The translations under genes were made by a program, and so were the position numbers. Of a stretch of 64,000 bases of DNA, positions 48,833 through 59,779 are shown piece by piece; position 1 is the first letter of the stretch, and each line of letters opens with the position of its first letter. The notes beneath the pieces are model-generated. The model made no database searches and was not told where the DNA came from. It was given only the letters and a program-made list of their open reading frames with translations. The stretch is from Mrakia gelida (Eukaryota; Basidiomycota; Tremellomycetes; Cystofilobasidiales; Mrakiaceae). The DNA is taken from NCBI GenBank assembly GCA_024345305.1, contig BRON01000012.1:248001-312000 (forward strand), read 5' to 3'.

Positions 48833-49617
48833 GATATGTTTTTTTTTTGGTGGGGGACTACTTCGACCCGAAGGATACGCCATAGATTCCGAGCTCATTT
48901 TCTCCTCTTGAGTCGAGAAAAAGAGAGCAAAAAGGGCAAGAAGAGGCTGCGGCGAAGACGCGTTCGTTTGTTGTTGCCTTTCGAAGGGGTCGTTCAGCTC
49001 GACCTCAACTAACGACTCCCCTCTCTCCCTCCCCTCCTCGAGTCACCCTTCCTCCTCCTCCCCTCCTCTCTCGACTCTCGGAAACCTTAAGAGTCACAGG
49101 ACACAGGATTTGGAGTTAGCAGTACAGCAGGTTCTCTAGGAAGGAAGCTCGAAGCGAGCTCAAAGGTGCGTTTCCCTTCCCTTCCTTCCCTCCCCCCTTC
49201 GTCCTTCCCTTCCCGCCTCTTTCGAGGTGGAATCGCTGCAGCCGCGTGTAGCAGGACCGCACCAGATTCTGCTGGGAACTCCTCGTCTACGCGCCTGTGT
49301 TCTGGGAGGGGAGCAGTGGTCGCGAAGAGTGTGCTCCTGGAGGTCGAGGCGGAGGGCTGGATGTTGAAGGAACGAGCAGAGCTTTCGGTCGATATATCTC
49401 AACCTCGAGCCCGCTGCTCACGTTGGATCAGAGTCTATACAACCGGCCAGCTCCCTCGCTCTCTGGTGGACACTTCAAACGCTCTGAAGGCTTGGTAGTA
49501 GAGCCTTCGTTGGCGCATCCCTTCCCACGACCCTCCGTTCATCGTTCCTCCTTCCTTCCCTTCGTCTCGACGCGTAGAACTGACTCTTCTCCACCTCTTC
49601 TCTCACAGATCCTCATC
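48833..49617. other. Spacer and BRCT-gene 5' region
   Basis: Contains the repeat of the transporter 3' flank, then CT-rich sequence. A ctgac plus CT tract plus cacag just before 49610 looks like the end of a 5' UTR intron. An in-frame extension of the next gene to 49297 was not used because of this. Confidence 0.45.
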
Positions 49618-52600
49618 ATGTCCTCCTCTATCACCCCTTCTGTCGCCAAAAGATCCAAAACTCCTTCGACAGCTCAACCGTCGTCGATTCGAACTCGTTC
49701 GATGAGCTCGACCACACTCGTCAATCGTCGAGGATCTCTCCCAGCCGTCAAAGGTCGCAGAGCTCTCGATCTCAAGACCATCAACAGGAGATACGACGAG
49801 GATGACGAGGACCAAGTCGCGGAGAGCTCCAAGAAGGTCGTCTGTAGGGGAGAGAAGGCAGAAGGAGCGGAGAGACCAACGAAGCAGGCTCGAAAGAAGA
49901 GTCCCGTCAAGTCGAAGGGCAAGGGGAAGGAGAGGATGAAGGAGATACTAGGGGAGGACGCCGAGATGGGAGGAGCTGCATCAGAAGAGGATCTTCCAGA
50001 GGAACAAAAACCTGCTAGATTCCTGCCCATCCCCCCGAGGTCACCCGTCGACGGACACCACCCCTCCTCCTCCACCCTCTCCAACCCCTTCCAACCTCAC
50101 GGCGCCTCAGCCCTCCCTCGATCCTCCTCCAAGTACAACGACATCCACATGGGATCCGACGACTCCTCCTCATCCTCCGACGACAGCATCCTCATGCCCT
50201 CACCCAGGAAGGTCGCCGCTTCGCCTCTCAAACCGTCGTCCCTCTCCATCAGCACCGGCCCCTCTTCAGGAGTCAAACGTTCACGCTCCCACGCGTTCGA
50301 GGATTCACCAAGAGCCACCTCTCCTCGCAAGTTCGTCCCTCCCAAAACTCCAACCATCGACATGGCCAACCCCTTCTACGTCTCGCCGGCGCCCAAGCCA
50401 CTCCCTCCCTCCCTTTCCCTCGCATCCGCGTCCACCTCGACCTCGTCCATGGCCGCTACTTCCGTCGTCTCCTCTCCCATCACCTCCAGCATCTCAACCA
50501 CCATCAACTCCCTCAGCATCCGAACTCCCCAGTCCCAGCGCAAAAGGGCGCGAGAAGTCTTCAGCGGATCTCACAACTCTCCCGAGGACACGTCCGCTCC
50601 CGCTCCCATCAAGTCGTGCCTCTCGTCGTCGTCGTCCTCCGGATCTTCACCAGCCTCAGCGAAGTCTTCGGACGGAGATGGATCGTCGCCGAGGAAGAGA
50701 GTTCACTTCACGTCACCACCTCCTCCCTCCCAAACCAACGACGACGGACCTTCGACGACGGCATCCTCCTCGTCGTCGTCTCTCACCTCCAAATGCCTCG
50801 ATCCTCCTTCGTCACCTCCCTCCGCCCTCAACCCTCCGATGATCGATATCGTCGCTCTCACCAAAAGGAAGCTCAAGAGTCCTCGGAAACGAGTCATGCC
50901 CAAACCTACCGACGGAAGCACCCTCATGGTTCGAGACGGAGCGAAGGCAGTGAAGAAGCTCGAAGGCTTGACGGTCCCCAAACCGTTCGTCTTCGGAGCT
51001 GTGAGGAGCTTGTCTTCGATCTCGTCGGGGTTGTCGAGTGTCGCAGAGGGGAAGGAGAGGGAGAAGGAGGAGAGTTCGACGATGAAGACGAAGGGAAACT
51101 CGTTGATGGGTCCTCCTGCTCTTCCCCTCCCTCGAGCGTTCGGAGCCTACGCCTCAGGATCGACGTCGATGGTGCCTCCTCCTAAAAGGATTCCCTCCAC
51201 CGGAGGGATGTCGAGCAGCCGCTCTCGAACGAACCTCAACGCCCTCTCCCAATCCACCTCGTCGTCGTCGTCGAGGATCCCTCAAGCGCCTTCCCTCTCC
51301 TCGTCCATCAACTCGCGTCCTCCTCCTTCCAAACTCTCCCTTCCCACCTCCCGATCGGTCTCCTCCCTCTCCTCACTCTCCAACCCGAAACGAGCTCCCA
51401 TCCCTTCGTCCAGCGCCATCCCCACCATCTCCTCCCTCTCCTCGTCCACTTCGTCTCGAACCTCGAAGTACCCATCGTCTCTTGGCTCACGACCACCTCC
51501 CTCGAAGGACCGATCTCAACCCACCACAGCGAGAAAGACGTCTGTCCCAGTCCCCGCCTCGGCGATGCAGCTCCCAAAACCACCTCCTCGAGCCGTCTCG
51601 GATCCCGTCGCGAGCTTGACAGCTTCCGCTGGACCCAGCAGAATCGCGAGAGGAGTTGCGACGGCGGCGAGCGGTGTTGATAGGAAGGGATTGAGCTCGG
51701 AGAGCAGGAGTGCGATGGCTGGGTTGGCGGAGAGTTTGGCGAAGATGCAGGTTCGAAAAGCCGCTGCTGGAGTCGTCGCAGCTGGAGGAGGAGGAGAGAA
51801 GAGGCTGTCTGCTTCGTCGACGGTGCCCAACCTCGCCGAACTCGCCCAGTCAGGACCATCTACCACCACCAACAAGGTTCGATCGACTGCAGGAGGGCGA
51901 CCGTCTTTCCCTTCGTCTTCGTCGTCGTCTCGAGTCATGGCTCCTCCTCCCAACCCACCTTCGTCGTTCCAATCCGGCATCCCCACCTCCACCTCCAATC
52001 GACGACTCTCCTCCAACCTCCCTACCTCCACCTCCAACCGTCGAGAGTCCTCCTCCTCCTCCGAAGGAGACTCATCCTTCACCGGAGGTGTCTCCCTCAC
52101 CTCCTCGAAGTCGACGGGAAGCGTTGGGACGCTCGCTCATCAGGTCGACAAGGACGGAGCGAGGGCGTTGTCGGGGGTTGTTGCGTTCGTCGATGTTAGG
52201 ACTGCTGAGGGAGATGAGGCTGGAGGGATGTTTGTCGAGATTTTGAGGGGTTTGGGAGCCAAGGTACGTTGTCCATCCTCCCGACGACCTCACTCGTTTC
52301 GAGAACTGACGCGTCTCCTCTTCCTTCTTCGACTCACAGGTTCTCGTTCGACCTTCCGATTCCGTCACCCACATCATCTTCAAGGCCGGAAAGTCTTCGA
52401 CCCTCGCCCACTACAGGAAGTTCGTCCCTGCTGGTCCTGCTCCTCTCGCTGGCGAGGAGATGATGGCTTTGGAGGATCTCGTCGACCTCGATGGACTCGG
52501 GGAGGAGAGCGGACCTTCCTACTCAGGGAAGGCCCCCATTCACATGGTCGGGATCGGATGGGTCATTCGTGAGTCTTCTGAACATCTTTGTGTCCAGTGA

Positions 52601-53158
52601 GAAAGCTGAGCTGACCCTCTTGCTTCGATTCGAACAGGATGCAAGGAGGAGAAGAAGCGAGTCTCGGAGTTCGAGTACAAGGTCGACGTCGCGGAACAGA
52701 GCAACTTCCAGAAGGCTCGTACATGCCTTCCTATCTTCTCGTGCTCGTGCGTAACATACTGAAGCTGACTCTGTCCCCTTTCGCTCTCTTCGTTCCTTCA
52801 GAGGAGGAAATCAATGGAGGTGAGTCGCGCGTTCGACACCCACTTCCCGTTCCCTCGCACCCGCTGACCTTCCCTCCCCTCTTCCCCTTCTCAGCCCAAA
52901 CAGATGAGAGCCATGCTCGGAGCTCCCGCCGGAACCACTATGGCCGACTCAGTGGAGAAGGCACGAAGACGCTCCCTTCTCTTCGCTCGTTCGTCCCAAC
53001 GTCCCCCTCCCTCTCTTCTCGATCTCGCTCACTCCGCTGACTCCTTCTTCCCCTCATCTATCTCCACAGCTCGAATCAGCTCGCCTCTCAAACGAGCCTA
53101 CGTCTCCGCTCCCGCCGAATCCGAGGACGAGGGAGACGACAGCAACATGCTCGCCTAA
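49618..53158 (+). CDS. BRCT-domain protein with long disordered N-terminus
   Basis: Six exons (49618-52263, 52340-52568, 52638-52750, 52802-52819, 52895-52988, 53070-53158) give about 1062 residues. The first 830 or so are Ser/Pro/Lys-rich and disordered, with many SPRK-type basic sites that could be CDK targets and a KRSKTPS start. The C-terminus holds one BRCT fold: ALSGVVAFVDVRT, LGAKVLVRPSDSVTHIIFKAG, then HMVGIGWVIRCKEEKKRVSE. A tail ADSVEKARRRS follows. This layout resembles microcephalin-like fungal BRCT proteins in the DNA-damage or chromosome-condensation setting; the exact role is inferred. The end of exon 3 is uncertain: a gtaaca donor at 52751 fits the frame, as would a GC donor at 52715. 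Confidence 0.78.
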
Positions 53159-53741
53159 CCACCTCTCGCGATCGTTCCCTTCTTCTCCTTCCCGTCGCGT
53201 CTCGCTTCCCTACCTACCCTTCGTAGCCACCTCGACCACCTCATGCCCATCATCCCTCTTAGTGCATCCCTCTCTTCTTTTTCCTCTCCTTCTCTCCCCT
53301 TCTTTTTCGTGCAGCTACCCAGCTGTACCCCTTCGTTTCGCCCTTTTTTCTACTTTTTCTCCGGGATTGGTTCCTTCTGCACATCACTCATGGTTACCTA
53401 CTACAAGCGCTTTCATCTCTCTACTTTATTAACGACCTTTGGAGCTACCTCCATCAAAACCAGTCCTTGCTTTCTCGCGAGACGCGGCGAGACGAGGCAG
53501 AATGCCTTGAGGTTGGGGATGGAAGACGAGGATTACTCAACGACCAGAGGGATGATATCGAAAGGGATACGTTCAGTGAGAGAGGAGACTTGAAGTTGCA
53601 TCGTTGCTAAAGAGCGGTAGCGAAGGGAGATGGAGTCGGAGTCGGAGAAGAAGGAGCGAAAGCAAGCTCGACGTCTTCCTCATTCAAACGACGACCCCCT
53701 TCTTTTCGACCTCCTTGTGTCCTCTTCGCTTTCTCGACACC
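53159..53741. other. Spacer before F-box-like copy 3
   Basis: 583 bp. Contains ACGACGACCC at 53688-53697, shared with the upstream region of copy 2. No gene seen. Confidence 0.45.
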
Positions 53742-56017
53742 ATGGATACATCGACGGAAGCTTCAGCTTCGGACCTCTGCTTCATCCAGACCGTGAGTTC
53801 TCTGTTGCGAGGCTGCTTGGACGGCTTCCACTTGACGATGCCTCGAGCTCACCCCTCCTCTTCCGCTCGTTCTTCCCTTCCTTCCCCTTCCTTTGTAGCT
53901 CCCTGTCGAAACCCTTTCCCACATCTTTGGCTTCCTTCCCAAGGAGTCGGACAAGATCAAGCTCTCACAAACCTGCCAGAGGTTTAGAAGGGTGAGTTTT
54001 GAGATGCACACTACGTCGTCGTCCGAGCGACCGAGCCCCTCCCCTCTCCCCTCGTCTGATCAGCGTCCCTCTCTTCAGGTCGTCGAGATCACTCTTCGTA
54101 GAGCTCTCCTCTGTAGAGTCAGAGAAAGGCCTTGCCTTCAAACCCTCAGAGAGCTCAGCTTCACCGACTTCGCTTCGAGACTCCAGTGTGTTCCCTCGCT
54201 CCTCCCCCTCCAGCCGCACATCCTTCCCTCTTCTTCTTCTGACTCTCTCCTCTGTCTGAACTATCTACACACCTCTTCGTATCAACTAACAAGTATAAGC
54301 CCCCCACCCCATGGGACTGGAAGTCGCTCAGCTCGGTCGTCGCTGCATGCCTCCCTCTTCTTCCCTCCCTCAAGCACCTCACCATCGAACCTCAACTCCT
54401 CGACAACCTCCTCTTCCACAACATCCTCCTTTCTTCCTCGTTGGAGTCGTTCGGGTTCTTCCACATCCTCCAGTCATGTACTCTGCCGTTGGAACTCGAC
54501 TTTCGAGCCGTCCCGAGGGAGGGACGACGCATCTTCATCGAGGAACCGCTGGAGCTTTGGGTCCCGGAGGAGGGGTTCGCCTGGGTCAACAGCCTTCTCG
54601 ACCTCCTAGAACACCATCAAGTCGTCAGTAAATCCATTCGAATACACCTCGACACTTCCCTCCCAGACGACTGCCCTCTCCTCCTCCACCGACCTCTCGT
54701 CGACATCGAAAAACTCCACGTCGTCGTCGCTCGCTCCCACTCCCTCTCCCTCTTTCGATGGCTAGCGAAGGCCCTCGCTTCCCAATCGCTCCCCTCGCTC
54801 TGGTCCGCGACGGTGGAGGTGAGATCCGACATCATGGTCGACGAGGACGGTCCGATCGATGTCTGGGATGGAGTCAGTCTCAAGCTCGAAGAAGAGACGT
54901 GGATTCCCCGCCCAGGAATCGTCGCCATGACCCCTGCTACCGACGAGGAAGAGCTTTTCGTCCAGTGGGAATCGATAGGTATACACTACTACAGATTGGG
55001 ATCGCTCTCCGGGGAGATTGGGTCGTTGAAGCTGCAGAACGCACCAGGACAGATGATCTTCCCCTCTCACCTCGTCTCCCTCGCTCGACACCTCCCCACC
55101 CTCACCTCGCTCGACCTCTCGGCAGTCGTTCAGAATCTTCGATGGTTGGATTGGGTACGAACTTGTTTCTTCCTTGATCTCCCTTGTTTTCACTCGCTGA
55201 TTCGTTCCCCTCTCAACCATAAACAGACCTCCTTCCTCGCCGCCTTCGCTCATCTTCCCTCCCTCGAATTCCTCACGTTGAGATGCACCCTTACTCCCAA
55301 ACGAACCATCACTAGCACCCTCGGCTGCTCTCGAAGCACTTGCTCCCTCACCGCAACGCGACCAGACCTCGAACGCGACCGTCAGCTCGTCGGAGGAACG
55401 GAAGCGATTTGGAACGCTGGACGCGACGTGAACGTCGGTCGACTTCGACTCCTCGCAGACGTCTTGAAGGAGGGAGCCAAAGTTCACTGGAGGATCTTGA
55501 GTGTGGAGTGTTTCGAAGGGATTGACGAGCAGTGGGCGGCTCTCTTCGATGGAACGGTGGTCGAGCTGAAGGACGGAAGCAGAGAGTTGGTGGAGGACGT
55601 GAATGAAGAAGAACTGATGGTCGGGACGAAGGGTCGACATTGCTTCTTCTGCCACACTTACACGAGCTCAGATCCTATCGCTGCTTTGGTCAGTTGCTCA
55701 GTCGAGGAGGTACAAGCTGCTTTCGAGAACGGGGGGTTCGACTTGAGGAGTTTCGACGCGAGGTGAGTTCCTCGTTTCCCTCGTCTCTCTTTCTCTCCTT
55801 CTCTTTCTTCTTCTCGATATCACTTGCTGACCATCGGATCATCCCTCTGACTATCCATCAGTCCTCTCTCAGTCGACGCAGGTCCCAAGTCGCTCGAGGT
55901 CTTCTTGAGGTTCGTCACTTCCTTCGCTCTCCCTTCGACGCGTCCTGATCGTCCTTCTCTTTTCCATTCGTCGATCTCAGGACCGGAACTCCTCCTCTCG
56001 CCTCCATCAATCCGTAG
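53742..56017 (+). CDS. F-box-like/LRR-like protein, copy 3
   Basis: Seven exons: 53742-53792, 53899-53991, 54079-54189, 54300-55154, 55227-55762, 55862-55909, 55981-56017. With these it encodes 576 residues and closes in frame. The F-box-like motif LPVETLSHIFGFL...KLSQTCQRFRR is the best of the three copies, and its donors for that exon are intact. The middle exon is clearly diverged from copies 1 and 2. From about 55371 on, the coding sequence is almost identical to copy 1, and the intron at 55763-55861 almost identical to that of copy 2. The CDKC motif is replaced by CSRSTC; CFFCH is kept. The exon 3/4 junction is uncertain because copy 3 has lost the start of the equivalent exon. It is the copy most likely to be intact. 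Confidence 0.75.
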
Positions 56018-56441
56018 GCGCTTTTTCCCTCCACGAGTTCCCTCGGCCGAGGTTTACGATCTCCGGGGAGTGGAAGTGGGAGGGAGAACGCTGGTCGATC
56101 GTCGCGGATCGATGTTGCTTCCCTTTTTCTTTCGCGTCAACTCCCAGAAAGATCCCAGGTGACTTCAATTTATCCACCTCCTCGATCGTCTCCCTTCTCA
56201 CTTGCGTTCCAGCGGATTGGGGACGAATAGAAGGGGGAGGTCGAGCGCCTTGAACTCGACGCGTCGTCGTTCGTTCGTTCCTCCCTTTCCTTGCTCGAGC
56301 GAGAAGAGAGAGAACGAGAAGGGCATGCTAGAGCGCTGTGCAAGGCAGTTAGTGTAGAGTGTGTAGCGCGTAGAGAGAGAAAAAAGAAAAGTGGGAGAGG
56401 GCGATGCTAGCGAGGGGCTAGCGAGGTACAGACCTTGTCGC

Positions 56442-56472
56442 AGAAACGGGCCACGGCCTAGAAACGGGCCAC
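56442..56472 (+). repeat. Left inverted-repeat end, motif doubled
   Basis: agaaacgggccac occurs twice in direct orientation (56442-56454 and 56460-56472) separated by ggcct. Confidence 0.85.
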
Positions 56473-57194
56473 CCTTCGTTCGATCTCTCTCCTGCTTCCT
56501 ATGAGATGTTCCGGCATTATCTCTTTTGTCTCGAGGGAGCCTACTCTACCTTCTACTGCTGAGCAAGATATGGGAGCAGTAGGGCGGAATTTGACGGCTG
56601 AGGAGGAGGTGACAGCGGCCTGACGAGCTCGATTTTTCAGAGATTTTTCCGTCACACTGATCTCACGCACCGCCTGCGCCTTCCTATACGCTGTGAAGCT
56701 TGGTAGTGATGCTCGGGCTTGTGTTCAACCTTCTCGAGCCCAAGAATTGAGACGGAGGCTAGTACAACAGCAGTGCGAAGGGAGAAGATGGCCCAAAACT
56801 CGAGCTCACGGCGGTTTCCGACGCGCAGCGTCAAGGAGCTCAAACTTCTCCCCTTCCTCAGCCCTTCAAAAGAACGTCGATGCAGCCCAGGTTTTGCAGC
56901 AGGAATGGTTCATATATTCACTGGGAGGTGGAGGTCTTCAGACAGCGAACAGAGCCAAACGAAGGGACCCACAGCATCGAGAAAGTGGCCCACTTCCCCG
57001 CCAAAAATCGAGCTTTTGGAGCTCGCCGAAATCGAGACCTCTGGGAGAAGTCTTCGTTCTCGATCTTCGGGGAATTTTCGTGAGTTCTGGAACCTCACAG
57101 AGGCTCTTTGACCTACTAACTCCACGTTAAAGAGGTACGAAAAAATTCTATCCACTCCCCATCCAGATCTCAGCCTTCCAAAACAACCAGTTTT

Positions 57195-57213
57195 GTGGCC
57201 CGTTTCTGTGGCC
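57195..57213 (-). repeat. Right inverted-repeat end
   Basis: gtggcccgtttctgtggcc is the reverse complement of the left-end motif, differing by one inserted base. Confidence 0.8.
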
Positions 57214-57405
57214 GCGCCTGTAGGTCAGCAAAGACACCAAACGAACAACAGCGAGAAAAACGTGAGGGCAGCGAGAGAGAGGAGAGGGGGGTAGCGCGTG
57301 CGAGAGTCGTGGAACAAAAAGGTGCGTAAGGAGTCGTGGTAGTAGTATGTATGTAGTCCGTGCAAGAAAGAGAGGGGAGAGGGAGAGACGAGGAGGGAGA
57401 GGGAC

Positions 57406-58929
57406 CTAATCGACGTCGTCGATGGAGGTGGTCGAGGCGGGAAGGGCGACCTTGGATCGAAGAAGTTCGTAGCAGTATCGATGGTAGGCGTTGGGTTTGG
57501 TGCAGAAGAACTGGTGTTTCCTCCAGTCCGATGCCTGGTGGGCTGAAGAAGGAAGTGGGCGAAGGAGAAGAGGATTAGACGATGCGCGCGACGACGCGCG
57601 CGACGAAGAGTGAGGGTGCGAGAAACGAGACGAGACGACGAACCCTTCGAGCAGTATGCTACTGCGAGACACTAAGGAGGAGGAACAGAGAGGAGTTGAG
57701 ATGGTCAGCGTTCGAGTCGAGATCAGCGAGGGGGCAGATTGAGCGACGAGAGGGAAACGAAAGCTCACCTTCTCACAAAGCATTGTCCCTCCAGTCCCTT
57801 CCTCACAACCCTCCCCCCCGACCTCACAGCAAGACGCGAGCGTGATCGATATGTCCCCGTCCGTCTCGTAGGCCACTGGAACGACGGAGGAGGGGTTGGA
57901 AGCGATCTCTGCCAGGTTTTCGGCGGGGAAGGGAGGAGAGGACTCGATGAGGTCTGAGTGTTGAGCTCTCAGGACGCTTCCGGTCAGGACGAGCTTCCTT
58001 TGAAGAGGATCACAAACTGATTGCCAGCAAAGGGAAATGAAGAGGATCAGTGTGCCATTCTGAGCTTCGGGAGGGAGAAGGGCAGAGAGAAAAGAGGCGA
58101 AAGTGATATCGAGCGACGTACGATCCGTCCCGTTCTTGCTCTTCTCCTCGTTCTCTTCAACCATCTTCCTCAACTCTGCACCCGTCATCCGCTTCCCCGA
58201 TCTCTCCGACAATCCTGCAGCTCCTGATCCATTCGAAGGATCCTTGACGACTGTTCCGAGGGGAGTACGAGCGGGCGAAGAGGGAGGGAGGGAGGGCTGA
58301 ACAGAGGAACCAGACGACGACGACGACGATTTGTACCGTCCAGGAGACGAGGGGAGGACTCCAGGAGCTGGTTGGTGAGAAAGGCCGATACGCACGTATG
58401 TTAGAGATGATTCTGCCACTTCCTTTCTCGAAAAGGAAGGAGAAAGAAGGAAAGAGAGAGAAGGGAAGGGGAGAGGGGAAGCTCACCTGACAACAACCTC
58501 TCCCTTTTGAGCTCGCCTTTCCCCTCCCCCTTCAACGCAGGCTTCTTCTTATCCGTATCCCGGCCCTTCTGAGTCTTCTTGCTGACACTGGGAGCCTTCT
58601 TGACGGTCGGTTTGGCGAGAGGAGTCGACGAGGGGAGACGGACGCGGACGGGAGGAGGTCGAGGACTTCGCGGCGTGTTCGAGATCAAGCCTGAGATCGA
58701 GGGCCTTGTCGATTCTGAGATCGATGTACATCGAAGGGACTGTGGGCGAGAGGAGTTCTTGTAGGATTGAAGAAGGGAAGACGAAGCGAGGAAGGACGAT
58801 GGTGGTGGGTGGCGAGCAAGGAAGGAAGGAGAGGAGAGGGGAGGAGGAGGGAGGAAGGTCGTTCAACGATCGAGCTGCTCAGGCACGAGAGCTTAGGAAG
58901 CCGATGGAAGGAGTGAAGACAGGAGCCAT
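57406..58929 (-). CDS. MYND zinc-finger protein
   Basis: Six exons (58887-58929, 58487-58714, 58122-58367, 57769-58016, 57644-57671, 57406-57542) give 309 residues. The N-terminal half is Pro/Ser/Lys-rich (KPTVKKAPSVSKKTQKG) with an acidic helix (ELRKMVEENEEKSK). The C-terminus has a MYND-type finger: CEKC, then YCSKAHQASDWRKHQFFC. One usual Cys of the YCSxxCQ motif is His here, which can still bind zinc. MYND fingers bind proline-rich partners, often in transcription. The finger is split over three exons, one of 28 nt. The first exon was placed by phase: a gtgcct donor at 58886 joins an AG at 58715. An 11-residue low-complexity ambiguity remains there. Confidence 0.72.
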
Positions 58930-59779
58930 TGCTGGGGGATGGAGAGTCAACGAGGTTGAGGTTGGGCGAAGAAGGGGTGGGTCGTGGGTTGGTGGGAGGG
59001 GAGAAGAGGAGTGAAGCGAAGGAGGTTGAAATCGTTGAGCTCGACCTCCTCCCTCCCTTCCTTCCTCTTGCTTGAGAGCTTCGTCCGATATCAGGCAACA
59101 AGCGTTTCGCTCAGGGTCGACCTCACACCCAGCCCGTCATGCTGCTTCGTAGAGGTCGAGTCGCACATCGCTAACTGACAGAGCCTTTTTCTGGTCGTTG
59201 GACTCATGGCGCGACGCGTCTCGCCTCTCCATCTCCCTCTGCTCACTTTCCTCTTCCCCTCCCCTCCCTCTTTCTTTCTCTCTCCCCCCGGCCAACCAAG
59301 TGTACACCGAGAAACGCGAGCCATCGAAAATATAAAGAAAAAGGAAAACGCGAACGCGAACTACTAGAGGGTCGAGAAAGAAAGGAAAGAAAGACGAACG
59401 ACCCGGGAAGGGCAGATCTAAGTACGTAGAGAAAAGGTTCAACGAGACGGTTCGAGAACGAGAGAGCAGCGAGGGGAAAGACGAGTTGGTTTTAAGCAAG
59501 TTGGGGAGCGAGATTGATGATTTCTGCGAGTGGACGAGTGGGCGAGAACGAGGGAGGGAGAGGTCGGTGGGGTGAAACGACGCGTTGAAAGAGGTGGGTT
59601 GAGAGGAGAGAGAGCGAGGCACGTACGGGTGTGTGCAAAGATGGGAAGGGGGAGAGATGAGCGAGGTGAGAGGCGAGGTGAGGTGAGGTGAGAGGTGACG
59701 AGGTTTTTGGATGATGTTGAGGTCGGGAGAGAGGGAGGGCAGTCGACCGACGAAACGTAAGGAAGAGAGGTGAAGGTGT
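58930..59779. other. Intergenic spacer
   Basis: 850 bp between the MYND gene start and the SEC14 stop, purine-rich on the plus strand. One GACGCGTC palindrome near 59213. Open frames look compositional. Confidence 0.45.

Larger units (their letters stand above)
56442..57213. mobile_element. Candidate non-autonomous TIR element (MITE-like)
   Basis: About 770 bp flanked by inverted copies of GGCC(A)CAGAAACGGGCCAC. The left end is doubled and the right end is single plus gtggcc. The inside has no recognisable gene. No clear target-site duplication was found by eye, so a chance inverted repeat or a regulatory palindrome remains possible. Confidence 0.35.
56018..57405. other. Gene-poor spacer with candidate TIR element
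   Basis: 1388 bp with no convincing gene. Includes a gctagcgagg direct repeat (56406-56415 and 56417-56426) and the inverted-repeat-bounded segment listed separately. Confidence 0.5.

Noticed and set aside
49297..49617. In-frame N-terminal extension of the BRCT protein
   Set aside because: A branch site, CT tract and CAG just before 49610 look like a 5' UTR intron end, and the extension has no protein-like features.
52962..53069. Non-GT donor (gaagac or cacgaa) in the BRCT gene
   Set aside because: A normal gttcgt donor at 52989 in the right phase explains the junction and extends RRRSLLFA in frame.
58550..58735. Alternative MYIDLRIDK frame as N-terminus of the MYND protein
   Set aside because: It ends in a stop in the exon whose other frame (KPTVKKAPSVSKK) joins the downstream exons in phase.
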